Shown here in pieces: positions 5,700 through 11,739 of a stretch of DNA of 11,739 nt; position 1 is the first letter of the stretch; each line of letters starts with the position of its first letter. The stretch lies in assembly GCA_965651535.1 (NCBI GenBank), contig CBFGSX010000045.1, positions 1 to 11,739 of the forward strand, given 5' to 3'. This DNA is from JAQGJA01 sp965651535. Lineage in GTDB: Bacteria; Pseudomonadota; Alphaproteobacteria; Micavibrionales; SZUA-601. Below the pieces are notes generated by a model. It did not search any database. It saw only the letters and a program-made list of their open reading frames with translations, and was not told where the DNA came from. The position numbers and the translations under genes were made by a program.

Positions 5700-5806
5700 A
5701 AGCCCTCACCCCGACCCTCTCCCTGAAAGGGAGAGGGAGCCAAAGAAATACCTCTCCCCCTTGCGGGAGAGGTCGTGAGCGCAACGCGCGAACGGGAGAG
5801 GGGGAT
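5700..5806. repeat. CCCTCTCCC/GGGAGAGGG hairpin repeat cluster
   Basis: CCCTCTCCCT (5715-5724) pairs perfectly with AGGGAGAGGG (5728-5737) around GAA. A second hairpin has CCTCTCCC (5751-5758) with GGGAGAGG (5765-5772), and a third purine arm (GGGAGAGGGGG) follows at about 5794-5804. Such CT/GA-rich palindromic units are dispersed extragenic repeats in many proteobacteria. There is no coding support here. Confidence 0.65.
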
Positions 5807-5819
5807 AAGCATCCCTTCC

Positions 5820-5848
5820 TTTACGAACCCGCCCGATTGCGGCATAAA
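5820..5848 (+). promoter_or_regulatory. Probable promoter of the CAU tRNA
   Basis: TTTACG (5820-5825) and CATAAA (5843-5848) are spaced by 17 bp, ending ten bases before the tRNA 5' end at 5859. The hexamer matches are moderate, but placement is right for a tRNA gene with a very short leader. Confidence 0.4.
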
Positions 5849-5858
5849 GACATCGGTT

Positions 5859-5935
5859 GGGCCTGTAGCTCAGTTGGTTAGAGCCGGCCGCTCATAACGG
5901 TCTGGTCGCAGGTTCAAGTCCTGCCGGGCCCACCA
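5859..5935 (+). tRNA. tRNA with CAU anticodon, probably tRNA-Ile2
   Basis: A full 77-base cloverleaf: acceptor GGGCCTG/CGGGCCC (one T-G pair), D arm GCTC/GAGC, anticodon stem GGCCG/CGGTC (one G-T) with loop CTCATAA (anticodon CAT), variable TGGTC, T arm GCAGG/CCTGC with loop TTCAAGT, discriminator A and encoded CCA (5933-5935). It is not initiator tRNA because base 1 is G and pairs with C72. Between elongator Met and lysidine-modified Ile2, the C4-G69 and C5-G68 pairs known to be favoured by TilS, and an acceptor stem resembling alphaproteobacterial tRNA-Ile(GAU), favour Ile2, which reads AUA codons after modification. Confidence 0.93.
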
Positions 5936-5937
5936 TT

Positions 5938-5963
5938 AAAAAAGCCCCCGAGGGGGCTTTTTT
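5938..5963. terminator. Bidirectional terminator after the tRNA
   Basis: AAAAAAGCCCC pairs with GGGGCTTTTTT around CGAG, beginning three bases after the tRNA CCA. The A and T runs make it usable on both strands, so it could end the tRNA transcript and stop hemF read-through (hemF ends at 6133 on the minus strand). Confidence 0.85.
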
Positions 5964-5981
5964 AATGGTGGTTTTCAGTAT

Positions 5982-6083
5982 CGTCATTCCCGCCCCGTGT
6001 CGGGGCACGGGGTAAACTTCAGCGGGAATCCAGTTCAAGCCGCAATATAGTGCCGCTGGATCCCCGCCTGCGCGGGGATGACA
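5982..6083. repeat. Paired-hairpin intergenic repeat, copy A
   Basis: The element runs from GTCAT (5983) to ATGAC (ending 6082). The right arm is ATCCCCGC-ctgc-GCGGGGAT. The left arm has CCCGC...GCGGG with an extra inner hairpin CCCCGTG...CACGGGG inserted. ATCCAG and CTGGAT face each other across the centre, making the whole element one imperfect inverted repeat of about 100 bp. It lies between the tRNA terminator and the 3' end of hemF. This is the widespread CGTCATTCCCGC-type extragenic element of proteobacteria. Confidence 0.8.
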
Positions 6084-6132
6084 GGTGGTGTTTACCAGAC
6101 TAAAATGCATTGCGTAGAGGCGTTGCGCCATT

Positions 6133-7047
6133 TCAAACCCACTTCGCTTCCGGCGGGAGCGACATCAAAATCGCCTCGACATTGCCGCCCGTCTTTAATC
6201 CGAATTGCGTGCCGCGGTCATAGAGCAAATTAAACTCGGCGTAACGGCCGCGCTTGACCAGTTGCTTTTCTTTATCGGCTTCGGTGAATTCCAAATTCAT
6301 GCGTTTGGCCACCAGCGGCATATAGGCCTTGATAAACGCCTCGCCGACATCGCGGGTAAAGGCGAAATCCTTTTCCCAATCGCCCGTGTTGTGATAGTCG
6401 AAGAAAATCCCGCCGACGCCGCGCTCTTCGTTGCGGTGGGGCAGGAAGAAATACTCCGCGCACCATTGCTTGAACTTGGGATAGAAATTCGCGTGGGCCT
6501 TGTCGCAGGCCTCTTTCAATGCGGCATGGAAATACGCGGTGTCCTCGGGAAACTCGACGCAAGGCGTCAGATCCGCGCCGCCGCCGAACCATGTGCGGCC
6601 CTTGGTCACCAGAAAGCGCGTGTTCATGTGGACGCTTGGCACCAACGGGTTGCGCGTATGCGCGACCAGCGAAATGCCGCTGGCCCAGAAGCGCCCGTCG
6701 ATTTCCGCGCCGGGGATGGAGCGGCGGAATTCGGGGCTGAAAATCCCCGAAACGGTCGAGATGTTCACGCCGACTTTTTCAAACACGCGCCCGCGCATGA
6801 TGGCCATGGTGCCGCCGCCTTCGGGCATGTCGTCCTTGTGCGCGGCTTCGCGGTTCCAGGATTTGCGCTCGAACTTGCCGGGCTTCATGTCCTTGAACGG
6901 GCCGTCGAGATCGGCCTCGAGTTTTTCGAATTCCTTGCAGATGCGGTTGCGCAATTCCTCGAACCATTCGCGCGCGCGCAGTTTCTGCGCGGCGTTGCCC
7001 AAGGCGGCCTGTTCGGGGGCGAATTTTCTTTTCAGGATGGCGAGCAT
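6133..7047 (-). CDS. hemF: Oxygen-dependent coproporphyrinogen III oxidase
   Basis: A 304-residue, full-length HemF. It converts coproporphyrinogen III to protoporphyrinogen IX with oxygen, by two oxidative decarboxylations, in the cytoplasm. Conserved blocks are all present: GGGTMAIMRGRVFEKVGVNIS (split here as residues 77-97), VHMNTRF (139-145), WFGGGADLTP (153-162), HRNEERGVGGIFFDYH (204-219), and RGRYAEFNLLYDRGTQFGLK (266-285) with GNVEAILMSLPP. The ATG (complement of 7045-7047) lies inside the end of trmL, overlapping by 16 bases, with AAAGG upstream, so the two are co-transcribed. Its place next to petABC links haem supply with the haem-rich bc1 complex, a neighbourhood seen in other alphaproteobacteria. 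Confidence 0.97.
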   Translation of the reverse strand: MLAILKRKFAPEQAALGNAAQKLRAREWFEELRNRICKEFEKLEADLDGPFKDMKPGKFERKSWNREAAHKDDMPEGGGTMAIMRGRVFEKVGVNISTVSGIFSPEFRRSIPGAEIDGRFWASGISLVAHTRNPLVPSVHMNTRFLVTKGRTWFGGGADLTPCVEFPEDTAYFHAALKEACDKAHANFYPKFKQWCAEYFFLPHRNEERGVGGIFFDYHNTGDWEKDFAFTRDVGEAFIKAYMPLVAKRMNLEFTEADKEKQLVKRGRYAEFNLLYDRGTQFGLKTGGNVEAILMSLPPEAKWV

Positions 7048-7484
7048 GGAAAACCTTTTGTCTGTCTGAGCGCTTCCGCCAGAATAATACCCGAAGCGAC
7101 GATCACATTAAAGCTGCGGGTTGCAATCGGCACGACCACACGGGCATCGACCGCTTCATGCACATCGTCGGGCACGCCGCTGCTTTCGCGCCCGGCAATC
7201 AGGACGTCGCCGGTCTGGAATTGAAAATCCGTATAGGGCAGGGCGGCCTTGGTCGTCATCAGAATCAGGCGGCCTTTCTGCGCCGCGCGGAACGCCTCCC
7301 ACGAGGCATGGCGGGTGATCGCGGCCTTGCTGTCATAATCCATGGCGACGCGCTTGAGCCGCGCATCGTCCAGAGGAAATCCACAAGGCTCAATGATTTC
7401 CAAGCCGATATTGAACCCCGCACACAAGCGGATGGCGGCTCCGGTGTTCTGGGGAATATCCGGCTGGAACAGGGCGAGTTTCAT
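7032..7484 (-). CDS. trmL: tRNA (cytidine/uridine-34 2'-O)-methyltransferase TrmL (SPOUT)
   Basis: A 150-residue SPOUT-fold methyltransferase that modifies the wobble ribose of tRNA-Leu isoacceptors in characterised members. Motifs: LFQPDIPQNTGAAIRLC (5-21), AGRESSGVP (97-105) and VPIATRSFNVIVASGI plus EALRQ (118-141), which form the trefoil-knot S-adenosylmethionine site in the family. I chose the ATG at 7484 (MKLALFQ). A longer frame back to 7556 would translate repeat copy B and add the tell-tale repeat peptide IPAFAGMT, which is not part of the protein. The gene heads the minus-strand pair with hemF and is divergent from petA. Confidence 0.92.
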   Translation of the reverse strand: MKLALFQPDIPQNTGAAIRLCAGFNIGLEIIEPCGFPLDDARLKRVAMDYDSKAAITRHASWEAFRAAQKGRLILMTTKAALPYTDFQFQTGDVLIAGRESSGVPDDVHEAVDARVVVPIATRSFNVIVASGIILAEALRQTKGFPCSPS

Positions 7485-7502
7485 ACGGTTTTTTACCTCA
7501 AC

Positions 7503-7606
7503 CGTCATTCCCGCGAAAGCGGGAATCCAGATGTTTTTGCGCTGCGCGTCATTCAACCGGATCCCCGTTCGGCCTCGCGCTGACGCGCTTGTGGCCGGGG
7601 ATGACA
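7503..7606. repeat. Paired-hairpin intergenic repeat, copy B
   Basis: Bounded by GTCAT (7504-7508) and ATGAC (7601-7605). The left arm is ATTCCCGC-gaaa-GCGGGAAT. The right arm ATCCCCG...CGGGGAT has a longer insert containing GCGC/GCGC pairs. It fills most of the divergent trmL-petA gap, only ~20 bases upstream of the trmL start, so the trmL promoter must lie in or beyond it. Confidence 0.8.
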
Positions 7607-7621
7607 GGGCGGATAAGGATA

Positions 7622-7650
7622 TTGACGATTATTAACAAAACGCGCATACA
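7622..7650 (+). promoter_or_regulatory. Possible petABC promoter
   Basis: TTGACG (7622-7627), a good alphaproteobacterial -35, is followed after 17 bp by CATACA (7645-7650), a weak -10. A TATAAA at 7673-7678 is a rival -10 with no clear -35. Confidence 0.35.
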
Positions 7651-7713
7651 GGAACCATTAAGAAACCGTCCTTATAAAAGAGCGCATCTCTTATGGCCAA
7701 CGCAGGATCCCTT

Positions 7714-8259
7714 ATGGCTGACGATAACAAAAAGAACAACGCCGAACAGCCCACCCGCCGCGATTTTCTCTATTTGACCGCCGCCGCTTTCGGAGCCGTC
7801 GGCACGGGATCGTTTCTTTGGCCCTTCGTCCACAGCCTGAATCCGGCAGCCGACACGCTGGCGCTGGCCAGCACCGAGGTGAATCTGGGCGCGATCGAAG
7901 TCGGGCAGGCGATTACCATTACCTGGCGCGGCAAGCCGGTCTTTATCCGCCGCCGCACCGAGGCCGAAATCAAAGAGGCCGAAGCCGTCGCCTTGAACGA
8001 TCTGCCCGATCCGCAGGCCGATGCCGAGCGCGTCAAAAAAGCCGAGTGGCTGGTGATGGTCGGCGTCTGCACCCATCTGGGCTGCGTGCCGCTGGGCCAG
8101 AAATCGGCCGATCCCAAGGGCGAGTATAATGGTTGGTTCTGTCCGTGCCACGGCTCGCACTACGATACGTCGGGCCGCATCCGCAAAGGCCCGGCGCCGA
8201 AAAATCTCGACGTGCCGCCCTATGAATTCCTCTCCGACACGAAAATCAAGATTGGGTAA
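7714..8259 (+). CDS. petA: Ubiquinol-cytochrome c reductase Rieske iron-sulfur subunit
   Basis: A 181-residue Rieske protein of the cytochrome bc1 complex, which passes one electron from ubiquinol to cytochrome c1. The N-terminus has a twin-arginine motif TRRDFLYLT (14-22) followed by a membrane helix (~20-38), the usual uncleaved Tat signal-anchor. The [2Fe-2S] cluster motifs are C119-T-H121-L-G-C124 and C143-P-C145-H146-GSHYD; C119, H121, C143 and H146 ligate the cluster and C124 with C145 form the stabilising disulfide in the family. The insert TEAEIKEAEAV (82-92) is the usual alphaproteobacterial form. I prefer ATG 7714, which has AGGA six bases upstream; an in-frame ATG at 7693 would add seven residues. 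First gene of petABC. Confidence 0.95.
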   Translation: MADDNKKNNAEQPTRRDFLYLTAAAFGAVGTGSFLWPFVHSLNPAADTLALASTEVNLGAIEVGQAITITWRGKPVFIRRRTEAEIKEAEAVALNDLPDPQADAERVKKAEWLVMVGVCTHLGCVPLGQKSADPKGEYNGWFCPCHGSHYDTSGRIRKGPAPKNLDVPPYEFLSDTKIKIG

Positions 8260-8265
8260 CCGACG

Positions 8266-9573
8266 ATGGGATCGAAAGAACGCGCCACATTCAAAAACCC
8301 GGTAATCTCGTGGGTCGACGAGCGTATGCCGATTTTCACCATGCTGCAAAACGAATATGGCAGCTTCCCGACGCCGCGCAATTTCAACTATTTCTGGAAT
8401 TTCGGCGCAATCGCGATGGTGATGCTGGTGACGATGATCCTGACGGGGATTTTCCTCGCCATGAACTATGTCGCCAATACGGGGATGGCCTTTGACAGCG
8501 TCGAGCGCATCATGCGCGACGTGAATTACGGCTGGCTATTGCGCTATATCCATTCCAACGGCGCGTCGATGTTCTTTATCGCCGTCTATATCCACATTTT
8601 CCGCGGGATGTATTACGGCTCGTACAAGCGCCCGCGCGAATTGCTGTGGATTTTGGGCGTTATTATTTATCTGCTGATGATGGCGACGGGTTTCCTCGGC
8701 TATGTTCTGCCGTGGGGCCAGATGTCCTTCTGGGGCGCGACCGTCATCACCAACTTGTTCTCGGCCATTCCGCTGATCGGCGACGATATCGTGACGCTGC
8801 TCTGGGGCGGGTTCTCGGTCGATAACCCGACGCTGAACCGCTTTTTCGTACTGCATTTCGTGCTGCCTTTCGTGATTTTGGCGGTAGTGTTCCTGCATAT
8901 CTGGGCACTGCACGTGACGGGGTCGAACAACCCGCTGGGGATCGAGCCGAAAAGCAAAAAGGATACCATTCCGTTCCACCCGTATTACACGGTCAAAGAC
9001 AGCTTCGGCATTATATTATTCCTGATGTTCTATGCGTATTTCGTGTTCTTTGCGCCGAACGTGCTGGGGCATCCGGATAACTACATTCCCGCCAACCCCA
9101 TGCAGACGCCGCCGCATATCGTGCCGGAATGGTATTACCTGCCGTTCTACGCCATTTTGCGCGCCGTGCCGGATATCGGCATTCCGTTCACCTCGATCGT
9201 TTTCATCAGCTCGAAACTGGCCGGAGTTCTGGCGATGTTCGGCGCGATCCTGATCTGGTTCGTGCTGCCGTGGTTGGACAGCTCGCCGGTCAAATCGGCG
9301 ACGTTCCGCCCCTATTACCGCAAGGCGATGATGGGTCTGGTGGCGGCGTTCATCGTTCTGGGCTTTGCCGGAGCCTATCCGGCGGATGCCGATCTGTCGC
9401 TGTTCGGCTTTAACACGCATATTCCGTGGCTGTGGATTGCGCGTCTGGCGGGGCTGTATTACTTCGCGCATTTCCTTGTGCTGGTGCCGTTGTTCAACTG
9501 GATCGAGCCGATCCCGAAATTGCCGCCCTCCATTCATGAGGCCGTGCTGGCAAAAAAAGAGGCAAAAGAATGA
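8266..9573 (+). CDS. petB: Cytochrome b subunit of the bc1 complex
   Basis: A 435-residue fused cytochrome b with eight predicted membrane helices, located in the inner membrane. Haem ligands are H96 and H110 in helix B and H197 and H211 in helix D, with the family's 14-residue spacing; H96/H197 would hold haem bL and H110/H211 haem bH. The ubiquinol-oxidation-site PEWY motif is at 287-290, and the helix C-cd region GYVLPWGQMSFWGATVITNL (145-164) is intact. The C-terminal ~75 residues carry the extra helix (YYFAHFLVLVPLFNWIEP) of bacterial bc1-type forms. It begins six bases after petA and its stop overlaps petC by four bases, so the three are one operon. Confidence 0.97.
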   Translation: MGSKERATFKNPVISWVDERMPIFTMLQNEYGSFPTPRNFNYFWNFGAIAMVMLVTMILTGIFLAMNYVANTGMAFDSVERIMRDVNYGWLLRYIHSNGASMFFIAVYIHIFRGMYYGSYKRPRELLWILGVIIYLLMMATGFLGYVLPWGQMSFWGATVITNLFSAIPLIGDDIVTLLWGGFSVDNPTLNRFFVLHFVLPFVILAVVFLHIWALHVTGSNNPLGIEPKSKKDTIPFHPYYTVKDSFGIILFLMFYAYFVFFAPNVLGHPDNYIPANPMQTPPHIVPEWYYLPFYAILRAVPDIGIPFTSIVFISSKLAGVLAMFGAILIWFVLPWLDSSPVKSATFRPYYRKAMMGLVAAFIVLGFAGAYPADADLSLFGFNTHIPWLWIARLAGLYYFAHFLVLVPLFNWIEPIPKLPPSIHEAVLAKKEAKE

Positions 9574-10334
9574 CGCTGTTCCGTTCCATTGTCTTTGCCG
9601 CGATGATCGCCGTCAGCCCCGTTGCGCTGGCCGCAGGCGACGCGATTTCCTACCCGCAACAGGAATGGTCTTTCGACGGGCCGTTCGGCACGTTCGACAA
9701 GGCGTCGCTGCAACGCGGATTTTTCGTCTATAAACAGGTTTGCTCGGCTTGTCATGGCATGAAGCATCTGGCCTATCGCAATCTGGCCGATATCGGCCTG
9801 AGCGAATTGCAGGTCAAGGCCGTCGCCGCAGAATACACGATTATCGACGGCCCCAATGACGACGGCGAAATGTTCGAGCGTCCGGGTCTGCCATCCGATC
9901 GCTTCAAAGCGCCGTATGCCAACGAAAAAGCTGCGCGCGCCGCCAATAACGGCGCCTATCCGGTCGATCTGTCGCTGATTACCAAGGCGCGGGCAGACGG
10001 GCCGAACTACGTCTATGCGTTGTTGACGGGCTATGCCGACCCGCCCGAAGGCGTCACCTTGGGTGCGGGAATGTATTACAACCAATATTTCTCAGGCCAC
10101 CAGATTGCCATGGCGCCGCCTTTGCTGGGCGAGGGACAGGTCACTTTTGCCGACGGCACGGTTGCGACGGTGGATCAAATGGCGCGCGACGTGACGCATT
10201 TCCTGACCTGGGCGGCAGAACCCAAAATGGAAGCACGCAAGCGCATGGGCGTCAAGGTCATGCTTTTCCTCGCCGTTTTTGCCGCGATCATGTATGCGGT
10301 GAAGCGCAAAGTCTGGGCCAAGCTGGAAGATTAG
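9570..10334 (+). CDS. petC: Cytochrome c1 subunit of the bc1 complex
   Basis: A 254-residue cytochrome c1. Residues 1-22 form a signal peptide (cleavage after ALAA or nearby). The haem c site is C58-S-A-C61-H62, and M181 in MAPPL (181-185) is the likely sixth ligand. FERPGLPSDRFKAPYANEKAARAANNGA (103-129, described only by its ends F103 and A129) is the usual c1 stretch, and YVYALLTGY (148-155) is conserved. A C-terminal membrane helix at about 228-244 with a basic end (KRKVWAKLED) anchors the domain so that it faces the periplasm, where it reduces soluble cytochrome c. Its ATG overlaps the petB stop (ATGA). It ends 11 bases before repeat copy C, which may double as the operon's terminator. 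Confidence 0.97.
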   Translation: MTLFRSIVFAAMIAVSPVALAAGDAISYPQQEWSFDGPFGTFDKASLQRGFFVYKQVCSACHGMKHLAYRNLADIGLSELQVKAVAAEYTIIDGPNDDGEMFERPGLPSDRFKAPYANEKAARAANNGAYPVDLSLITKARADGPNYVYALLTGYADPPEGVTLGAGMYYNQYFSGHQIAMAPPLLGEGQVTFADGTVATVDQMARDVTHFLTWAAEPKMEARKRMGVKVMLFLAVFAAIMYAVKRKVWAKLED

Positions 10335-10344
10335 TTTTCTGTTC

Positions 10345-10429
10345 CGTCATCCCGCGCTTGACGCGGGACCCTTGCGCTGAATAACGGATGGTTTTACCCA
10401 AGGATGGCGGCGCGATGGCCGCCATGACG
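10345..10429. repeat. Paired-hairpin intergenic repeat, copy C
   Basis: Bounded by GTCAT (10346-10350) and ATGAC (10424-10428). Left hairpin TCCCGCG-cttga-CGCGGGA; right hairpin ATGGCGGC-gcgatg-GCCGCCAT. It fills the gap between the convergent petC and HD-GYP genes, ending five bases before the latter's stop. No separate terminator is visible, so it may serve that function for both. Confidence 0.75.
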
Positions 10430-10434
10430 CTGTC

Positions 10435-11247
10435 TTAGTCGATAACGCGGATTTGTTCGACGGACGGCGTGTAGTCGTCTTCAGGATAATGCTCGGGATG
10501 CAGCAGATAATCCTCGACCATCTTGTGATGGTCCTTGCTCAGATCGCCTTCAAGCATATTGATCTTCAATAAACAAAAAGGTCGCGCGAAGCGCATATCC
10601 ACCGCGCCATGCAGAAATCCATGCGGATCCAGCAGGTTTTTCATGACCTCATAAGGCGAAAGCTGTTCCTTCTCGGTGCGATAGGCGCGTGGTGCGGAAA
10701 CCGCGTCGTAAATGTCGCAGAGCTGCACCAGACGGATGCGCGACGGGATCTCGTCGCCTTTGAGCGCGTAATAGCCAAGGCCGTCATGGCGTTCGTGGTG
10801 ATACAGCGCAATATCGCAGGACAGCGTCACCATCGGATGATCGATGCCCAAAGCGCGGATGCGGTTGACACCGTAGCGCGTGTGGCGCTTCATTTCGACG
10901 AATTCCGCCTCGGAAAGTCGGCCCGGCTTGTCGAGGATTTCAACGGGCACATCCAGCTTGCCGATATCGTGCAAAAGCGTTGCCCACTCGATATTGTTTG
11001 CGACCTGCTCGGACAATCCGATATGCAGGGCGAAATTCCGGACATCCTTGGCGACGCGTTGGCAATGACCCCACGTGTCGCTGGGTTCGCCTTCGGGTCG
11101 CGCGTGCAAAGACGGCATCTCGTGCAACAGGCGCAACTGCTCGTCTTGGAATTCTTGTAAAATTTTGAAATGCGGATCGTCCGGGCCAAAGGGAAAATCA
11201 ATGGTCTTGTAATTGAACGAGCGACGAAGTTTGGCCAGATGGTTCAT
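10435..11247 (-). CDS. HD-GYP-like phosphohydrolase, variant GYY motif
   Basis: A 270-residue cytoplasmic protein. Residues ~55-195 form an HD-GYP domain: H61, the H93-D94-I-G-K97 core with LDVPVEILDKPGRL, H122, H150-H151-E152, D155-G156-x-G158-Y159 and D178 in RLVQLCDIYDA. HD-GYP enzymes are usually c-di-GMP phosphodiesterases with metal-ligand histidines and aspartates, and these are present. The naming motif ends in Tyr (GYY) rather than GYP. There is no receiver or other sensor domain; the N-terminal ~50 residues and the C-terminal ~75 (HHKMVEDYLLHPEHYPEDD) are unassigned. It is either a divergent c-di-GMP phosphodiesterase or an HD-domain phosphohydrolase for another substrate. The gene is on the same strand as ychF, separated by a ~165-base gap holding repeat copy D, so it is probably transcribed separately. 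Confidence 0.8.
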   Translation of the reverse strand: MNHLAKLRRSFNYKTIDFPFGPDDPHFKILQEFQDEQLRLLHEMPSLHARPEGEPSDTWGHCQRVAKDVRNFALHIGLSEQVANNIEWATLLHDIGKLDVPVEILDKPGRLSEAEFVEMKRHTRYGVNRIRALGIDHPMVTLSCDIALYHHERHDGLGYYALKGDEIPSRIRLVQLCDIYDAVSAPRAYRTEKEQLSPYEVMKNLLDPHGFLHGAVDMRFARPFCLLKINMLEGDLSKDHHKMVEDYLLHPEHYPEDDYTPSVEQIRVID

Positions 11248-11322
11248 AAGGGTCTGTATACGGATGGAAAACCATACTCAGCCTACGCCCACAATGGTAA
11301 AAATTCTGGTAACTATTTTTAT

Positions 11323-11404
11323 CGTAACCCTTGCGCAAGCGAGGGTCCATTTATTTTATCGGAAAGATCGGTGGATGCTCGCTTTCGCAAGCATTACGGA
11401 ATGA
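11323..11404. repeat. Paired-hairpin intergenic repeat, diverged copy D
   Basis: Two 20-base hairpins with tetraloops: ACCCTTGC-gcaa-GCGAGGGT and ATGCTCGC-tttc-GCAAGCAT, each with one wobble or mismatch, separated by about 25 bases and ending in CATTACGGAATGA, the diverged equivalent of the ATGAC border. Layout matches copies A-C, with weaker sequence identity. It fills about half of the gap between ychF and the HD-GYP gene; I see no gene or clear promoter in the rest (11248-11322). Confidence 0.6.
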
Positions 11405-11414
11405 GAGTTGGGGG

Positions 11415-11739
11415 TCACACGTTAAACCTAAACAGCATGATGTCGCCGTCCTGAACGACATATTCCTTGCCTTCGGCGCGCATCTTGCCCGCGTCTTTAC
11501 AGGCCGCTTCGCCGCCCAGCGCGATAAAGTCGTGATAGGCAATGGTCTCGGCGCGAATAAAGCCGCGCTCGAAATCATTGTGGATGACGCCGGCGGCTTC
11601 CGGGGCTTTTGCGCCGCGCCGCACCGTCCAGGCGCGGGTTTCCTTCGGGCCGGTGGTGAAATAGGTGATGAGGTTCACCAGAGCGTATCCGGCGCGGATA
11701 ACATTGTTCAATCCCGGTTCGGTCAGGCCGAGTCTGTCG
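11415..11739 (-). CDS. ychF: Redox-regulated ATPase YchF, C-terminal end (runs off the window)
   Basis: The last 107 codons of YchF/OLA1, an Obg-related GTPase-like protein that prefers ATP and associates with ribosomes. What is present is the end of the protein with its TGS domain: LNNVIRAGYALVNLITYFTT, GPKETRAWTVRRGAKAPEAAG, VIHNDFERGFIRAETIAY, and VVQDGDIMLFRFNV up to the stop (complement of 11415-11417), each a strongly conserved YchF block. The reading frame stays open to the window edge (DRLGLTEPG before LNNV), so the N-terminal nucleotide-binding part lies outside. In many bacteria ychF is next to pth; that side is not visible here. Confidence 0.95.
   Translation of the reverse strand, partial: DRLGLTEPGLNNVIRAGYALVNLITYFTTGPKETRAWTVRRGAKAPEAAGVIHNDFERGFIRAETIAYHDFIALGGEAACKDAGKMRAEGKEYVVQDGDIMLFRFNV

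Noticed and set aside
5892..6131. 79-codon minus-strand frame between tRNA and hemF
   Set aside because: It translates repeat copy A (CHPRAGGDP) and the tRNA antisense (GPAGLEPATRPL), both typical spurious peptides.
6205..7224. 339-codon plus-strand frame opposite hemF and trmL
   Set aside because: Antisense shadow; hemF and trmL carry full family motifs.
7485..7556. N-terminal extension of trmL
   Set aside because: The added residues come from repeat copy B (IPAFAGMT), and family members begin at MKLALFQ or similar.
7693..7713. Upstream ATG of petA
   Set aside because: Possible, but 7714 has AGGA at good spacing; the difference is only seven residues.
5982..11404. CRISPR array
   Set aside because: The repeats are dispersed, palindromic in pairs and separated by genes; there are no regular spacers or cas genes.
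11170..11454. 94-codon plus-strand frame across the HD-GYP start and repeat D
   Set aside because: It crosses a gene start, a repeat and the ychF end, and has no ribosome site or recognisable domain.

Overview
The window looks like chromosomal DNA of an alphaproteobacterium, GC-rich apart from its first ~850 bases. I infer this from the gene content: a petABC cytochrome bc1 operon divergent from a trmL-hemF pair, a seven-iron FdxA ferredoxin and a CarD/CdnL regulator near each other, and long spurious antisense reading frames typical of GC-rich DNA. I cannot fix the genus.

Layout. Positions 1-850 are AT-rich and accessory: the N-terminal part of a Nudix hydrolase (minus strand), then the 3' half of a tRNA-Ala(GGC) gene that begins exactly in the anticodon loop, which is the signature of one end of an integrated element, then an ASCH-domain gene. 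Positions 966-2527 carry a tight plus-strand run: secreted EF-hand protein, ECF sigma factor, small one-helix membrane protein overlapping it, and ferredoxin fdxA. Positions 2566-4641 are a separate cassette: consensus sigma-70 promoter, an FN3-domain membrane protein, a sodium:solute symporter whose start overlaps it, and a previously untracked 39-residue one-helix protein. CarD follows (4824-5639) with its own promoter and a strong terminator; it has an unusual histone-H1-like lysine/alanine tail of about 108 residues. Positions 5640-6132 hold no protein gene but contain hairpin repeats, a CAU tRNA (probably Ile2) and terminators. Then come hemF and trmL (minus strand, overlapping), the divergent petABC operon (plus), a degenerate HD-GYP protein (minus) and the C-terminal end of ychF (minus).

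How the genes connect. petA, petB and petC encode the three catalytic subunits of the ubiquinol:cytochrome c oxidoreductase, and hemF makes protoporphyrinogen IX precursors for their haems, so the 6133-10334 block is a respiratory/haem unit. The sigma factor with its flanking EF-hand and membrane proteins looks like a self-contained envelope-stress or metal-responsive regulatory module. The FN3-symporter-small-protein trio looks like a three-part transporter inserted between fdxA and carD, which are often adjacent in alphaproteobacteria.

Four copies of a paired-hairpin repeat (about 80-100 bp, bounded by GTCAT and ATGAC in the better-preserved copies) sit in intergenic gaps at 5982-6083, 7503-7606, 10345-10429 and 11323-11404. 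The most promising candidates for something undescribed are the FN3/symporter/microprotein cassette, the EF-hand/ECF/membrane module and the H1-tailed CarD.
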